64,000 bases of DNA. Source: Flavobacterium flabelliforme (GTDB lineage: Bacteria > Bacteroidota > Bacteroidia > Flavobacteriales > Flavobacteriaceae). The notes under the pieces are model-generated. The model worked only from the letters and a program-made list of their open reading frames with translations. It was not told the DNA's origin and did no database searches. The stretch lies in the NCBI RefSeq assembly GCF_017948675.1, contig NZ_JAGFBU010000002.1:62001-126000 (forward strand). The letters are read 5' to 3'. The first letter of the stretch is position 1. Every line of letters begins with the position of its first letter. The position numbers were made by a program, and so were the translations under genes. Positions 19,847 through 30,271 of the stretch are shown here, piece after piece.

Positions 19847-19871
19847 AACCAAAACCGCAAATTGATACATA

Positions 19872-20270
19872 ATGTATACAGATCCTATTGCTGATTATTT
19901 GACAAGAGTTCGTAACGCTGTGGCTGCAAACCACAAAGTTGTAGAAATTCCTGCATCTAATCTAAAAAAAGAAATAACTAAGATCTTATTTGATCAAGGT
20001 TATATCTTGAGTTACAAATTTGAGGACAACGCTGTTCAGGGTTCAATCAAAATTGCTTTAAAGTATGATAAAGATACTAAAGAGCCGGTAATTAAAGATA
20101 TCCAAAGAATTAGTAAACCAGGTTTACGTAAATATTCAAGTTCTTCATCTATTCCTAGAATCCTTAATGGATTAGGTATTGCTATCGTGTCAACTTCTAA
20201 AGGGTTAATGACTGGAAAGAAAGCAAAACAATTGAACGTAGGTGGTGAAGTTATTTGTTACGTATACTAA
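19872..20270 (+). CDS. rpsH: 30S ribosomal protein uS8
   Basis: 132 residues, [16 protein letters not shown] at the start and [24 protein letters not shown] at the end, both diagnostic. uS8 binds the central domain of 16S rRNA; in E. coli it also represses the spc operon by binding mRNA at rplE. Its start lies 25 bases after the last of the three spacer hairpins. Confidence 0.98.
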   Translation: MYTDPIADYLTRVRNAVAANHKVVEIPASNLKKEITKILFDQGYILSYKFEDNAVQGSIKIALKYDKDTKEPVIKDIQRISKPGLRKYSSSSSIPRILNGLGIAIVSTSKGLMTGKKAKQLNVGGEVICYVY

Positions 20271-20288
20271 TTTAAAGACTATATAAAG

Positions 20289-20831
20289 ATGTCAAGAATA
20301 GGTAAAAGTCCGGTAACTATACCAGCTGGTGTAACTGTTGAAGTTGCAAATGGTATTATTACAGTAAAAGGAAAAAATGGTCAACTAACTCAGGAGTTTT
20401 CGGACGTTACTGTTACAGTTGAAGGCGATCAAGTTCAAGTAGAAAGATCGTCTGATCACAAAGACCAAAGAGCAAAACATGGTTTGTACAGATCTTTAAT
20501 CAATAATATGATTATCGGTGTTACAGAAGGTTTTACAAAGTCATTAGAATTGGTAGGAGTTGGTTATAGAGCTTCAAATCAAGGACAAAAGTTAGATTTA
20601 GCACTTGGATTCTCTCACAATATAGTTTTAGAAATTGCTCCTGAAGTTACTTTAGAAACAATATCTGAAAAAGGTAAGAACCCTATAGTTAAATTAACAT
20701 CATTTGACAAACAACTTTTAGGGCAAGTAGCTGCGAAAATCAGAGGTTTCCGTAAGCCAGAGCCGTATAAAGGAAAAGGTGTTAAATTTGTAGGTGAAGT
20801 ATTAAGAAGAAAAGCAGGTAAATCAGCTTAA
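20289..20831 (+). CDS. rplF: 50S ribosomal protein uL6
   Basis: 180 residues, two repeated domains, [15 protein letters not shown] at the start and the C-terminal rRNA-binding [23 protein letters not shown]. It lies by the sarcin-ricin loop where elongation factors bind. Confidence 0.98.
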   Translation: MSRIGKSPVTIPAGVTVEVANGIITVKGKNGQLTQEFSDVTVTVEGDQVQVERSSDHKDQRAKHGLYRSLINNMIIGVTEGFTKSLELVGVGYRASNQGQKLDLALGFSHNIVLEIAPEVTLETISEKGKNPIVKLTSFDKQLLGQVAAKIRGFRKPEPYKGKGVKFVGEVLRRKAGKSA

Positions 20832-20842
20832 AAAATAAGATT

Positions 20843-21193
20843 ATGTCATTAACAAAACCTGAAAGAAGACAAAGAATTAGATTCAGAATTAGAAAAACGA
20901 TTAGTGGTACTGCTACAAATCCAAGACTATCTGTATTTAGAAGTAACAAAGAAATTTACGCTCAACTTATTGATGACGTAAACGGTGTTACTTTATTAGC
21001 AGCTTCTTCAAGAGAAAAAGAAATAGGTAACGGTACGAATATCGAAGTGGCTACAGCAGTTGGAAAACTAGTTGCTGAAAAAGCTTTAAAAGCCGGAATT
21101 GAGGTAGTAACTTTCGATAGAGGAGGTTATTTATATCACGGTCGTATTAAATCATTAGCGGAAGGCGCAAGAGCGGCTGGACTTAAATTCTAA
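20843..21193 (+). CDS. rplR: 50S ribosomal protein uL18
   Basis: 116 residues, with [31 protein letters not shown] and a C-terminal [26 protein letters not shown]. It binds 5S rRNA together with uL5. Six bases before rpsE. Confidence 0.98.
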   Translation: MSLTKPERRQRIRFRIRKTISGTATNPRLSVFRSNKEIYAQLIDDVNGVTLLAASSREKEIGNGTNIEVATAVGKLVAEKALKAGIEVVTFDRGGYLYHGRIKSLAEGARAAGLKF

Positions 21194-21199
21194 TATAGT

Positions 21200-21727
21200 A
21201 TGTCTAATAGTAAATACAAGAATGTAGAGTTAGTAAAACCAAGTGGTCTTGAATTAAAAGATCGTTTGGTAAGTGTAAATCGTGTTACTAAGGTTACAAA
21301 AGGTGGTAGAGCTTTCGGTTTTTCTGCTATTGTAGTTGTAGGTGATGAAAATGGAGTGGTTGGACATGGTTTAGGGAAATCTAAAGACGTTTCTGAAGCA
21401 ATTGCGAAAGCAGTAGAAGATGCTAAGAAAAATCTAGTTAAGATTCCTTTGAATGGTCTTTCAGTTCCTCACGAACAAAAAGGTAAATTTGGTGGTGCAC
21501 GTGTTTTCTTAATTCCTGCCTCTCATGGTACTGGAGTTATTGCTGGTGGAGCTGTTCGTTCAGTTCTTGAATCAGTAGGGATTCATGATGTATTATCTAA
21601 ATCACAAGGATCTTCAAATCCTCACAACGTAGTAAAAGCAACTTTTGATGCTTTATTACAAATGAGAAGTGCTTATGCTGTTGCAAAACAAAGAGGTGTT
21701 TCTTTAGAAAAAGTTTTTAAAGGTTAA
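21200..21727 (+). CDS. rpsE: 30S ribosomal protein uS5
   Basis: 175 residues. The double-stranded-RNA-binding domain starts [32 protein letters not shown], followed by [15 protein letters not shown] and a C-terminal domain with [10 protein letters not shown]. It lies at the mRNA entry tunnel and affects accuracy. Confidence 0.98.
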   Translation: MSNSKYKNVELVKPSGLELKDRLVSVNRVTKVTKGGRAFGFSAIVVVGDENGVVGHGLGKSKDVSEAIAKAVEDAKKNLVKIPLNGLSVPHEQKGKFGGARVFLIPASHGTGVIAGGAVRSVLESVGIHDVLSKSQGSSNPHNVVKATFDALLQMRSAYAVAKQRGVSLEKVFKG

Positions 21728-21739
21728 TTCAAGGAAATT

Positions 21740-21922
21740 ATGGCTAAATTATTAGTAAAACAAGTTAGAAGCAAAATCAACTGTCCTCTTTCTCAAAAGA
21801 GAGGATTAGAAGCTTTAGGTCTACGTAAAATGGGACAAGTTGTAGAGCATGATTCAAACCCTACAATCCTTGGGATGATAAATAAAGTTAAACACTTAGT
21901 TTCTGTTGAAGAAACTAAATAA
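21740..21922 (+). CDS. rpmD: 50S ribosomal protein uL30
   Basis: 60 residues, [35 protein letters not shown], the usual short bacterial uL30. Eleven bases before rplO. Confidence 0.97.
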   Translation: MAKLLVKQVRSKINCPLSQKRGLEALGLRKMGQVVEHDSNPTILGMINKVKHLVSVEETK

Positions 21923-21933
21923 CAAATACTGTT

Positions 21934-22386
21934 ATGAATTTAAGTAACTTACAACCTGCTGAAGGTTCTACACACAATCAGAATAAAAGATTAGGTAGAG
22001 GAGAAGGTTCTGGAAAAGGTGGTACTTCTGCAAGAGGACACAAAGGAGCAAAATCTCGTTCTGGTTATTCTAAAAAGATTGGTTTTGAGGGAGGGCAAAT
22101 GCCACTTCAAAGACGTGTGCCTAAGTTTGGTTTTACAAACATCAATCGTAAAGATTACGAAGGTGTAAATCTTGATACACTTCAACTTTTAGTTGATAAT
22201 GGTGTTATTAAAGATACTGTTGATATGACAGTTTATGTTGCTAATCGTTTAGCTACTAAAAATGAAATCGTAAAGATTTTAGGTAGAGGTGAATTGACAG
22301 CAAAATTAAAAGTAACCGCTCACAAATTTACTGCTACTGCAAAAGCTGCTATTGAAGCTGCTGGTGGAGAAGCTGTAACAATGTAA
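21934..22386 (+). CDS. rplO: 50S ribosomal protein uL15
   Basis: 150 residues with [12 protein letters not shown], a Gly-rich rRNA-binding region ([29 protein letters not shown], about 20-48) and the globular C-terminal domain with [15 protein letters not shown]. Thirteen bases before secY. Confidence 0.98.
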   Translation: MNLSNLQPAEGSTHNQNKRLGRGEGSGKGGTSARGHKGAKSRSGYSKKIGFEGGQMPLQRRVPKFGFTNINRKDYEGVNLDTLQLLVDNGVIKDTVDMTVYVANRLATKNEIVKILGRGELTAKLKVTAHKFTATAKAAIEAAGGEAVTM

Positions 22387-22399
22387 TTTTTCTATTAAT

Positions 22400-23746
22400 A
22401 TGAAGAAATTTATTGAATCAATAAGTAATGTTTGGAAAATTGAAGAACTTAAAAATAGAATCTTAATTACATTAGGATTACTTTTAGTTTATCGTTTTGG
22501 GGCGCAAGTTACCCTACCAGGCATTGATGCTACACAGTTAGGTAATTTAGCTGGGCAAACCAAAGAGGGAATTGGTTCAATTCTTGACATGTTTACTGGA
22601 GGTGCATTTTCTCAAGCGTCAGTTTTTGCTTTAGGAATTATGCCTTATATTTCTGCTTCAATTGTAGTTCAGTTAATGGGAATTGCTATTCCTTATTTAC
22701 AAAAATTGCAAAGTGATGGAGAAAGCGGTAGAAAAAAGATTAATCAAATTACTCGTTGGTTGACAATTGGAATAACTTTAGTTCAAGGTCCAACTTACAT
22801 CTATAATTTATATAGAACATTACCTAGTAATGCATTTTTATTGGGGTTCAATTCATTTGAATTCTTATTTTCTTCAGTAGTTATTTTAGTTACAGGTACA
22901 ATTTTCGCCATGTGGTTAGGAGAGAAAATTACTGATAAGGGAATTGGAAATGGTATATCATTGTTGATTATGGTTGGTATTTTAGCTAGGCTACCACAAG
23001 CATTTATTCAGGAATTTACAACTAGGGTTACCAACAATAATGGTGGTCCAATGTTATTAGTTATTGAAATCATTGTTTGGTTACTAGTTATTATCTGTTG
23101 TGTACTCTTAGTTATGGCAGTTAGAAAAATACCTGTTCAGTATGCACGTCGTACAACTTCAGGTGATTTCGAGCAAGATATGCTTAATGGAAATAGACAA
23201 TGGATTCCTTTAAAGCTTAATGCTTCTGGAGTTATGCCAATAATATTTGCACAAGCGATTATGTTTATACCAGCTGCTTTAGCCGGTTTGTCAAAATCAG
23301 ATGCATCACAATCTGTCGTTGGTGCTTTTAGTAATATGTTTGGTTTTTGGTATAATTTTGTATTTGCAACTTTAATTATTGTCTTTACATTCTTTTACAC
23401 GGCCATTACTGTTCCTACGAACAAAATGTCAGATGACTTGAAAAGAAGTGGTGGATTTATTCCAGGGATTCGTCCAGGAGTTGAAACCTCAGATTATCTT
23501 GACAAAGTGATGTCTTTAATAACTTTTCCAGGATCTTTATTTCTAGCTCTAATTGCTGTGTTCCCAGCAATAATTGTAAGTGTTATGGATGTTCAACAAT
23601 CTTGGGCAATGTTTTTTGGAGGTACTTCATTAATAATTATGGTTGGAGTTGCCATAGATACAATGCAGCAAATCAATTCATATTTGTTGAACAAACATTA
23701 TGATGGTTTAATGAAAAGTGGAAAAAATAGAAAAGCAGTAGCTTAA
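22400..23746 (+). CDS. secY: SecY preprotein translocase channel subunit
   Basis: 448 residues with ten hydrophobic segments. Conserved features are [11 protein letters not shown] in the plug region, [17 protein letters not shown], the [18 protein letters not shown] cytosolic loop and the C-terminal [13 protein letters not shown]. It forms the inner-membrane Sec channel with SecE and SecG and binds SecA and ribosomes. Here it is embedded between rplO and infA, the standard Bacteroidota arrangement. Confidence 0.98.
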   Translation: MKKFIESISNVWKIEELKNRILITLGLLLVYRFGAQVTLPGIDATQLGNLAGQTKEGIGSILDMFTGGAFSQASVFALGIMPYISASIVVQLMGIAIPYLQKLQSDGESGRKKINQITRWLTIGITLVQGPTYIYNLYRTLPSNAFLLGFNSFEFLFSSVVILVTGTIFAMWLGEKITDKGIGNGISLLIMVGILARLPQAFIQEFTTRVTNNNGGPMLLVIEIIVWLLVIICCVLLVMAVRKIPVQYARRTTSGDFEQDMLNGNRQWIPLKLNASGVMPIIFAQAIMFIPAALAGLSKSDASQSVVGAFSNMFGFWYNFVFATLIIVFTFFYTAITVPTNKMSDDLKRSGGFIPGIRPGVETSDYLDKVMSLITFPGSLFLALIAVFPAIIVSVMDVQQSWAMFFGGTSLIIMVGVAIDTMQQINSYLLNKHYDGLMKSGKNRKAVA

Positions 23747-23750
23747 CTTT

Positions 23751-23966
23751 ATGGCAAAACAATCAGCAATAGAACAAGACGGGTCAATCATCGAAGCATT
23801 ATCAAATGCGATGTTCCGTGTAGAGTTAGAGAATGGACATATTGTAATCGCCCATATTTCTGGAAAAATGCGTATGCATTATATCAAATTATTACCTGGT
23901 GATAAAGTGAAGCTAGAAATGAGCCCTTATGACTTGTCAAAAGCAAGAATTACTTATAGATATTAA
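23751..23966 (+). CDS. infA: Translation initiation factor IF-1
   Basis: 71 residues, an S1-type OB fold: [30 protein letters not shown] and a conserved C-terminal [20 protein letters not shown]. It blocks the 30S A site during initiation. Four bases after secY. Confidence 0.98.
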   Translation: MAKQSAIEQDGSIIEALSNAMFRVELENGHIVIAHISGKMRMHYIKLLPGDKVKLEMSPYDLSKARITYRY

Positions 23967-23978
23967 AGGATATTCAAA

Positions 23979-24095
23979 ATGAAAGTTAGAGCTTCAGTAA
24001 AAAAGAGAAGTCCCGAGTGCAAAATTGTGCGAAGAAAAGGGAGATTGTACGTAATAAACAAAAAGAATCCTAGATTTAAACAAAGACAAGGATAA
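23979..24095 (+). CDS. rpmJ: 50S ribosomal protein bL36, with most zinc ligands lost
   Basis: 38 residues, [20 protein letters not shown] at the start and RFKQRQG at the end. The zinc-ribbon form has Cys at 11, 14 and 27 and His near 33; here the aligned residues are Ser11, Cys14, Asn27 and Phe33, so three of four ligands are replaced and zinc binding is unlikely. It lies 12 bases after infA and two bases before rpsM. Confidence 0.96.
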   Translation: MKVRASVKKRSPECKIVRRKGRLYVINKKNPRFKQRQG

Positions 24096-24097
24096 TT

Positions 24098-24472
24098 ATG
24101 GCAAGAATAGCAGGGGTAGATATCCCAAAAAATAAGAGAGGTGTTATAGCACTTACCTATATCTTTGGATTAGGAAAAAGTAGAGCTATTGAGATTTTAG
24201 AAAAAGCTCAAGTTAGCCAAGATAAAAAAGTTCAAGATTGGAATGATGATGAGATCGGAGCAATTCGTGAAGCAGTATCAACTTTCAAAATTGAAGGAGA
24301 ATTGCGTTCTGAGGTTTCTTTAAACATCAAACGTTTAATGGATATTGGATGTTATAGAGGTATCCGTCATAGAACTGGTCTTCCTTTAAGAGGACAAAGA
24401 ACTAAAAACAACTCTAGAACAAGAAAAGGTAAAAGAAAAACTGTTGCTAACAAGAAAAAAGCAACTAAATAA
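24098..24472 (+). CDS. rpsM: 30S ribosomal protein uS13
   Basis: 124 residues, [30 protein letters not shown], then the C-terminal [27 protein letters not shown] tail that contacts the P site. Eight bases before rpsK. Confidence 0.98.
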   Translation: MARIAGVDIPKNKRGVIALTYIFGLGKSRAIEILEKAQVSQDKKVQDWNDDEIGAIREAVSTFKIEGELRSEVSLNIKRLMDIGCYRGIRHRTGLPLRGQRTKNNSRTRKGKRKTVANKKKATK

Positions 24473-24480
24473 TAAGTAAT

Positions 24481-24864
24481 ATGGCTAAAGCAACTGCAAA
24501 AAAACGTAAAGTTATCGTTGAATCAACGGGAGAAGCTCATATTTCTGCTACTTTTAACAATATCATCATTTCTTTGACTAACAAAAAAGGTGAAGTTATT
24601 TCTTGGTCTTCGGCTGGAAAAATGGGCTTTAGAGGTTCTAAAAAGAATACTCCATATGCAGCTCAAATGGCAGCAGAAGATTGTAGTAAAGTAGCTCTTG
24701 AAGCTGGACTTAAAAAAGTTAAAGTTTATGTAAAAGGACCAGGAAACGGACGTGAGTCTGCTATTCGTTCTTTGCATAACGGTGGAATTGAAGTGACTGA
24801 GATTATCGATGTTACTCCAATGCCTCACAACGGATGTCGTCCTCCAAAAAGACGTAGAGTTTAA
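24481..24864 (+). CDS. rpsK: 30S ribosomal protein uS11
   Basis: 127 residues with [21 protein letters not shown] and the C-terminal [16 protein letters not shown]. It lies on the 30S platform beside the 3' end of 16S rRNA. A 91-base spacer with an interrupted hairpin follows before rpsD. Confidence 0.98.
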   Translation: MAKATAKKRKVIVESTGEAHISATFNNIIISLTNKKGEVISWSSAGKMGFRGSKKNTPYAAQMAAEDCSKVALEAGLKKVKVYVKGPGNGRESAIRSLHNGGIEVTEIIDVTPMPHNGCRPPKRRRV

Positions 24865-24884
24865 TAATATATTTAAGTATAACT

Positions 24885-24951
24885 AGGTAGAATATACGAT
24901 TATCGAAGGATATGACCTGAATTCATAATCTCTACCTTAATTTAATTTTTT
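24885..24951 (+). promoter_or_regulatory. Candidate structured leader of rpsD
   Basis: AGGTAGA 24885-24891 pairs with TCTACCT 24931-24937, and inside it GATTAT 24898-24903 pairs with ATAATC 24925-24930, with a six-base bulge on the 5' side. Inside the 21-base loop a short AGG/CCT pairing is possible. A U-rich stretch ending in six T follows. uS4 autoregulates its own mRNA in E. coli and B. subtilis, so a uS4 binding site or attenuator is a reasonable reading. Confidence 0.5.
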
Positions 24952-24955
24952 AGAA

Positions 24956-25561
24956 ATGGCAAGATATACTGGTCCAAAAACTAGAATTGCTCGTAAATTT
25001 GGCGAAGCAATCTTCGGAGATGATAAATCTTTCGAAAAAAGAAATTACCCACCTGGACAACACGGGATGGCTAAAAAAAGAGGAAAAAAATCTGAATATG
25101 CAATCCAGTTAATGGAAAAGCAAAAAGCTAAATATTCTTATGGAATTTTAGAAAAACAATTCAGAGGTTTATTCAAAAAAGCATCAGCTACTAAAGGTGT
25201 TACTGGTGAGGTTCTTTTACAATTATGTGAAGCAAGATTAGACAACGTTGTTTTTAGAATGGGTATCGCTCCTTCTAGAAGAGGCGCTAGACAATTAGTT
25301 TCTCACAGACATATCACTGTTAACGGTGATGTTGTAAATATCGCTTCTTACCACCTTAAACCTGGTGACAAAGTTGCAGTTCGTGAAAAATCTAAATCTT
25401 TAGAGGCTATCGAACGTTCTTTATCTAATTCAAGTCATGTTTATGAATGGATTACTTGGAATAATGACGTTAAAGAAGGTACTTTTGTTTCTGTACCTGC
25501 AAGACTTCAAATCCCAGAAAACATTAAAGAACAATTAATCGTAGAGTTGTACAACAAATAA
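24956..25561 (+). CDS. rpsD: 30S ribosomal protein uS4
   Basis: 201 residues, [21 protein letters not shown], a [25 protein letters not shown] segment and an S4 RNA-binding domain ([26 protein letters not shown]). The N-terminus lacks the cysteine zinc knuckle found in some homologues. A primary 16S binder and known autoregulator; see the structured spacer upstream. Confidence 0.98.
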   Translation: MARYTGPKTRIARKFGEAIFGDDKSFEKRNYPPGQHGMAKKRGKKSEYAIQLMEKQKAKYSYGILEKQFRGLFKKASATKGVTGEVLLQLCEARLDNVVFRMGIAPSRRGARQLVSHRHITVNGDVVNIASYHLKPGDKVAVREKSKSLEAIERSLSNSSHVYEWITWNNDVKEGTFVSVPARLQIPENIKEQLIVELYNK

Positions 25562-25582
25562 TAATTGACTTAGTCGAAATTT

Positions 25583-26575
25583 ATGGCAATATTTAATTTT
25601 CAGAAGCCCGATAAAGTTATCATGATCGATTCAACCGATTTTGAAGGTAAATTTGAATTTAGACCTTTAGAACCTGGTTACGGATTGACCGTTGGTAATG
25701 CACTTAGAAGAGTTTTGCTTTCAGCATTAGAAGGTTATGCAATTACATCTGTTCGCATTGAAGGTGTAGATCATGAGTTTTCTACTATTTCAGGAGTTGT
25801 TGAAGACGTTACCGAAATTATTCTTAATCTTAAACAAGTACGTTTTAAACGCCAGATTGAAGATATAGATAATGAATCAGTTACTATTTCTGTTTCAGGT
25901 AAAGATCAATTGACAGCTGGTGATTTTCAAAAATTTATTTCAGGTTTCCAAGTTTTGAATCCAGAACTAGTTATCTGTAATTTAGATAGTAAAATCAAAC
26001 TTAATTTCGACTTAACAATCGAAAAAGGTAGAGGATATGTTCCTGCTGAGGAGAATAAAAAACAGAATGCTGCTATTGGAACTATTTTTACAGACTCAAT
26101 TTTTACTCCGGTAAAAAATGTAAAATACGCTATTGAAAACTTCCGTGTTGAGCAAAAAACAGATTATGAAAAATTAGTTTTTGAAATTAAAACTGATGGT
26201 TCAATCAATCCTAAAGATGCTTTAACTGAGGCTGCTAAAGTTCTAATTCACCATTTCATGTTGTTTTCTGACGAAAGAATTACACTTGAGGCTGACGAAA
26301 TTGCACAAACAGAATCGTATGATGAAGAATCATTACATATGAGACAATTGCTTAAAACTAAGCTTGTAGATATGGATCTTTCTGTAAGAGCATTAAATTG
26401 CTTGAAAGCGGCTGAAGTTGATACACTTGGTGATTTAGTATCGTTCAATAAAAATGACCTAATGAAATTCCGTAATTTTGGTAAAAAATCTTTAACTGAG
26501 CTAGATGAACTTGTAGCCATTAAAAATTTAAACTTCGGTATGGATTTAGCGAAATACAAATTAGATAAAGAATAA
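25583..26575 (+). CDS. rpoA: RNA polymerase alpha subunit
   Basis: 330 residues. The N-terminal domain holds [25 protein letters not shown], needed for dimer formation, and the C-terminal domain the helix-hairpin-helix region [23 protein letters not shown] that contacts UP elements and activators. Standard position between rpsD and rplQ. Confidence 0.98.
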   Translation: MAIFNFQKPDKVIMIDSTDFEGKFEFRPLEPGYGLTVGNALRRVLLSALEGYAITSVRIEGVDHEFSTISGVVEDVTEIILNLKQVRFKRQIEDIDNESVTISVSGKDQLTAGDFQKFISGFQVLNPELVICNLDSKIKLNFDLTIEKGRGYVPAEENKKQNAAIGTIFTDSIFTPVKNVKYAIENFRVEQKTDYEKLVFEIKTDGSINPKDALTEAAKVLIHHFMLFSDERITLEADEIAQTESYDEESLHMRQLLKTKLVDMDLSVRALNCLKAAEVDTLGDLVSFNKNDLMKFRNFGKKSLTELDELVAIKNLNFGMDLAKYKLDKE

Positions 26576-26578
26576 ATT

Positions 26579-26623
26579 ACTTCATATTTTGATCTCCAAA
26601 ACGGATAGCATCAAGATGAAAGT
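26579..26623 (+). promoter_or_regulatory. Hairpin in the rpoA-rplQ spacer
   Basis: ACTTCAT 26579-26585 pairs with ATGAAAGT 26616-26623 (one bulged A) and TTGAT 26589-26593 with ATCAA 26610-26614, leaving a 16-base loop. It occupies most of the 63-base spacer. Its role is unknown. Confidence 0.4.
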
Positions 26624-26638
26624 ATAAAAAAACACGTC

Positions 26639-27127
26639 ATGAGACACGGAAAAAAATTCAATCACTTAAGCAGACAGACAGCACATAGAAAATCTATGTT
26701 AGCTAATATGGCTTGTTCTCTTATCGAGCACAAACGTATTAACACTACTGTTGCTAAAGCAAAAGCGCTTAAACAATTTGTTGAGCCTTTAATAACAAAA
26801 TCTAAATCTGATACGACTCACAATCGTCGTATCGTTTTTGCTTACTTACGTAGTAAATATGCGGTAACTGACTTGTTCAGAGACGTAGCTGCTAAAGTTG
26901 GTGACCGTCCAGGTGGATACACTCGTATCATTAAAGTTGGAAATCGTCTAGGAGATAATGCTGATATGGCAATGATCGAATTAGTAGATTTTAACGAACT
27001 TTACAATGGTGGTAAAAAAGAAGTTAAGAAAGCAAAAAGCCGTCGTGGTGCTAAAACTAAGAAGGCAGATGAAGCTACTGAAGCTCCAGCTGCTGAAACA
27101 GAAACTACTACTGACGCTGCTGAATAA
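26639..27127 (+). CDS. rplQ: 50S ribosomal protein bL17 with acidic C-terminal tail
   Basis: 162 residues. The conserved core [31 protein letters not shown] runs to about residue 125; the last part is first Lys/Arg-rich ([17 protein letters not shown]) and then Ala/Glu/Thr-rich, an extension missing from the roughly 125-residue E. coli protein. Last gene of the ribosomal block, with a terminator 29 bases downstream. Confidence 0.97.
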   Translation: MRHGKKFNHLSRQTAHRKSMLANMACSLIEHKRINTTVAKAKALKQFVEPLITKSKSDTTHNRRIVFAYLRSKYAVTDLFRDVAAKVGDRPGGYTRIIKVGNRLGDNADMAMIELVDFNELYNGGKKEVKKAKSRRGAKTKKADEATEAPAAETETTTDAAE

Positions 27128-27155
27128 TTATGAAGATAATCATTCAATAAAAATT

Positions 27156-27190
27156 AAGGATAAGCTATTTATAGTTTATCCTTTTTTTTT
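27156..27190 (+). terminator. Terminator of the ribosomal protein block
   Basis: AAGGATAAGCTA 27156-27167 pairs with TAGTTTATCCTT 27172-27183 (one G-T pair) across a four-base loop, followed by a run of T to 27190. A strong intrinsic terminator. Confidence 0.9.
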
Positions 27191-27230
27191 GATTTTTTTT
27201 TTTAGCAGAAGTTTCAATTTCATAAGATAA

Positions 27231-27300
27231 TTTGTCCTGCTCTTTGCTGTATCTTCTTAACCAAACACTGGGTAATAAGGATGCCGCTTCCATCAGGGCT
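27231..27300 (-). repeat. Dispersed intergenic element, copy 2 (shorter)
   Basis: On the minus strand it begins AGCCCTGATGGAAGCGGCAT and ends with AAGATACAGCAAAGAGCAGG, the same start and end pattern as the copy at 1190-1290 but with a different, shorter centre. Confidence 0.45.
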
Positions 27301-27393
27301 AGGTTAGAAATTGTGCCATTCTAACAACTTTTATAAAGAAAGTTTAAAATTATATATTTTTTTATTTTTTTTGCTTTCACTATTTTATTAAAT

Positions 27394-27401
27394 TAAATTT
27401 G
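27394..27401 (+). promoter_or_regulatory. Promoter -7 element of carA
   Basis: TAAATTTG matches TAnnTTTG; predicted start near 27406, giving a leader of about 68 bases. Confidence 0.6.
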
Positions 27402-27473
27402 CACCAGAATTGACTACAAATGTTACACGCATAGTGTGTCTCAAACAACCTTACAACATTTAGAAATAAACGA

Positions 27474-28574
27474 ATGAAATACACAACAAGACAAAGCGCT
27501 ATACTTCTACTAAGCGATGGAACTATTTTCCACGGGAAATCTATTGGTATCAGTGGAACTACTTTTGGAGAAGTTTGTTTTAATACAGGAATGACTGGTT
27601 ACCAAGAAATTTTTACTGACCCTTCTTATTTTGGGCAGTTAATGGTAGCTACAAATGCACATATCGGAAATTATGGTGTGAATGATTCAGAAGTAGAATC
27701 AGAAAGTATCAAAATATCAGGTTTGGTTTGTAAAAACTTTAGTTTTAATTATTCTCGTGAAGATGCTTCAGGAAGTTTAGAGGATTATTTTACTAAACAA
27801 AATCTCATATGCATTTCTGATGTAGATACTAGAGCATTGGTTAGCTATATCCGTGACAACGGAGCTATGAATGCAGTAATTTGCACAGATGGAACTTCTG
27901 TTGCTGATCTAAAAACAGCTTTAGCCAACGTTCCCGATATGAAAGGTTTAGAATTAGCTTCTAAAGTTTCTACTAAGGAACCCTATTTTTACGGAGAAGA
28001 GAATGCTACTTATAAAATCTCAGCACTTGATTTAGGAATAAAAACGAACATACTACGTAATCTAGCTAAAAGAGATTGTTACATTAAGGTTTTTCCTTAT
28101 GATTCAACGTATCAAGATTTAGCATCATTCAACCCAGATGGTTATTTTTTATCGAATGGACCTGGTGATCCAGAGCCACTTTCTGGTGCTATTCAAGTAG
28201 CTAAAGAAATACTTGAAAATAATAAACCTTTATTTGGTATATGTCTTGGACATCAAGTGATTGGTTTAGCGAATGGAATTTCTACTTATAAAATGTTCAA
28301 CGGACATAGAGGTATTAATCATCCAGTAAAAAATATTATTACAGGAAAAGGGGAAATTACTTCTCAAAACCATGGTTTTGCTGTAAATAAAGAAGAATTA
28401 GAAGCTAATGATGATTTCGAAATTACGCATCTTCATCTTAATGATGGAACAGTAGCAGGTATGAGAATGAAAAATAAAAACTGTTTCTCAGTTCAATATC
28501 ACCCAGAAGCTAGCCCAGGTCCTCATGATTCTTCTTATTTATTTGATGAATTTATTAAGAATCTAAAAAGATAA
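27474..28574 (+). CDS. carA: Carbamoyl-phosphate synthase small (glutaminase) subunit
   Basis: 366 residues. The N-terminal CPSase small-chain domain has GTTFGEVCFNTGMTGYQEIFTDPSYFGQ; the C-terminal class I glutamine amidotransferase domain has the nucleophile Cys257 in GICLGHQ and a conserved YHPEASPGPHDS with the catalytic histidine and glutamate. It supplies ammonia to CarB for carbamoyl phosphate, used for pyrimidines and arginine. carB is not in this window, so the two subunits are encoded apart. It has its own promoter. Confidence 0.97.
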   Translation: MKYTTRQSAILLLSDGTIFHGKSIGISGTTFGEVCFNTGMTGYQEIFTDPSYFGQLMVATNAHIGNYGVNDSEVESESIKISGLVCKNFSFNYSREDASGSLEDYFTKQNLICISDVDTRALVSYIRDNGAMNAVICTDGTSVADLKTALANVPDMKGLELASKVSTKEPYFYGEENATYKISALDLGIKTNILRNLAKRDCYIKVFPYDSTYQDLASFNPDGYFLSNGPGDPEPLSGAIQVAKEILENNKPLFGICLGHQVIGLANGISTYKMFNGHRGINHPVKNIITGKGEITSQNHGFAVNKEELEANDDFEITHLHLNDGTVAGMRMKNKNCFSVQYHPEASPGPHDSSYLFDEFIKNLKR

Positions 28575-28603
28575 TTTCAGTTATTATTTTTACAAAAGAC
28601 AGA

Positions 28604-28636
28604 TTTAGGATTGACTCTATTTGATTCAATCCTAAA
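28604..28636 (+). terminator. Long perfect hairpin downstream of carA, without a T-tract
   Basis: TTTAGGATTGA 28604-28614 pairs perfectly with TCAATCCTAAA 28626-28636. No T-run follows on either strand, so termination is plausible but not standard. Confidence 0.45.
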
Positions 28637-28715
28637 ATGTATAAAAACTAACCAGATTACATCTATAATTTCTTTTTTGAATCTATTTTTACTTTTAATA
28701 GTTTAAACAGATTAA

Positions 28716-28732
28716 TTGTAAATAATTTACAA
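28716..28732 (+). promoter_or_regulatory. Palindrome upstream of the eno promoter
   Basis: TTGTAAATAATTTACAA is a symmetric seven-base inverted repeat around TAA, about 55 bases upstream of the eno -7 element. It looks like a dimeric regulator site, though the AT-rich background weakens this. Confidence 0.35.
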
Positions 28733-28780
28733 CGTTTTCGTTAATAAGATTCGTAGTTTTCATAAAATCAATCAAAATAG

Positions 28781-30112
<1,332 letters not shown>

Positions 30113-30142
30113 AACTTTAAACATAGTACTTAACTTATAAAA

Positions 30143-30173
30143 AACCTGCCCTCCAAAAGAGGGTGGGTTTTTT
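30143..30173 (+). terminator. Terminator of eno
   Basis: AACC plus CCCTC pairs with GAGGG plus GGTT across the loop CAAAA, with one TG/TG mismatch, followed by six T. Confidence 0.85.
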
Positions 30174-30228
30174 ATTATATTTAACATATTGAAGGTACAA
30201 TTCTCTTTTTATTTAATGTTAAATTCCT

Positions 30229-30236
30229 TAGATTTG
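30229..30236 (+). promoter_or_regulatory. Promoter -7 element of gltA
   Basis: TAGATTTG matches TAnnTTTG; predicted start near 30241, about 31 bases before the first ATG. Confidence 0.55.
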
Positions 30237-30271
30237 GTAAATTATTATTTTTAAAAGTTTATTCCAATTAT

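Larger units (their letters stand above)
27128..27473. other. Spacer between rplQ and carA
   Basis: The 346 bases hold the rplQ terminator, a second copy of the dispersed element (27231-27300), a hairpin GTTAGAA/TTCTAAC (27303-27309 with 27319-27325), and the carA promoter. I see no gene in it. Confidence 0.7.

Noticed and set aside
24523..24828. 101-codon minus-strand open frame within rpsK
   Set aside because: Lies entirely inside a conserved ribosomal protein gene and resembles nothing known.
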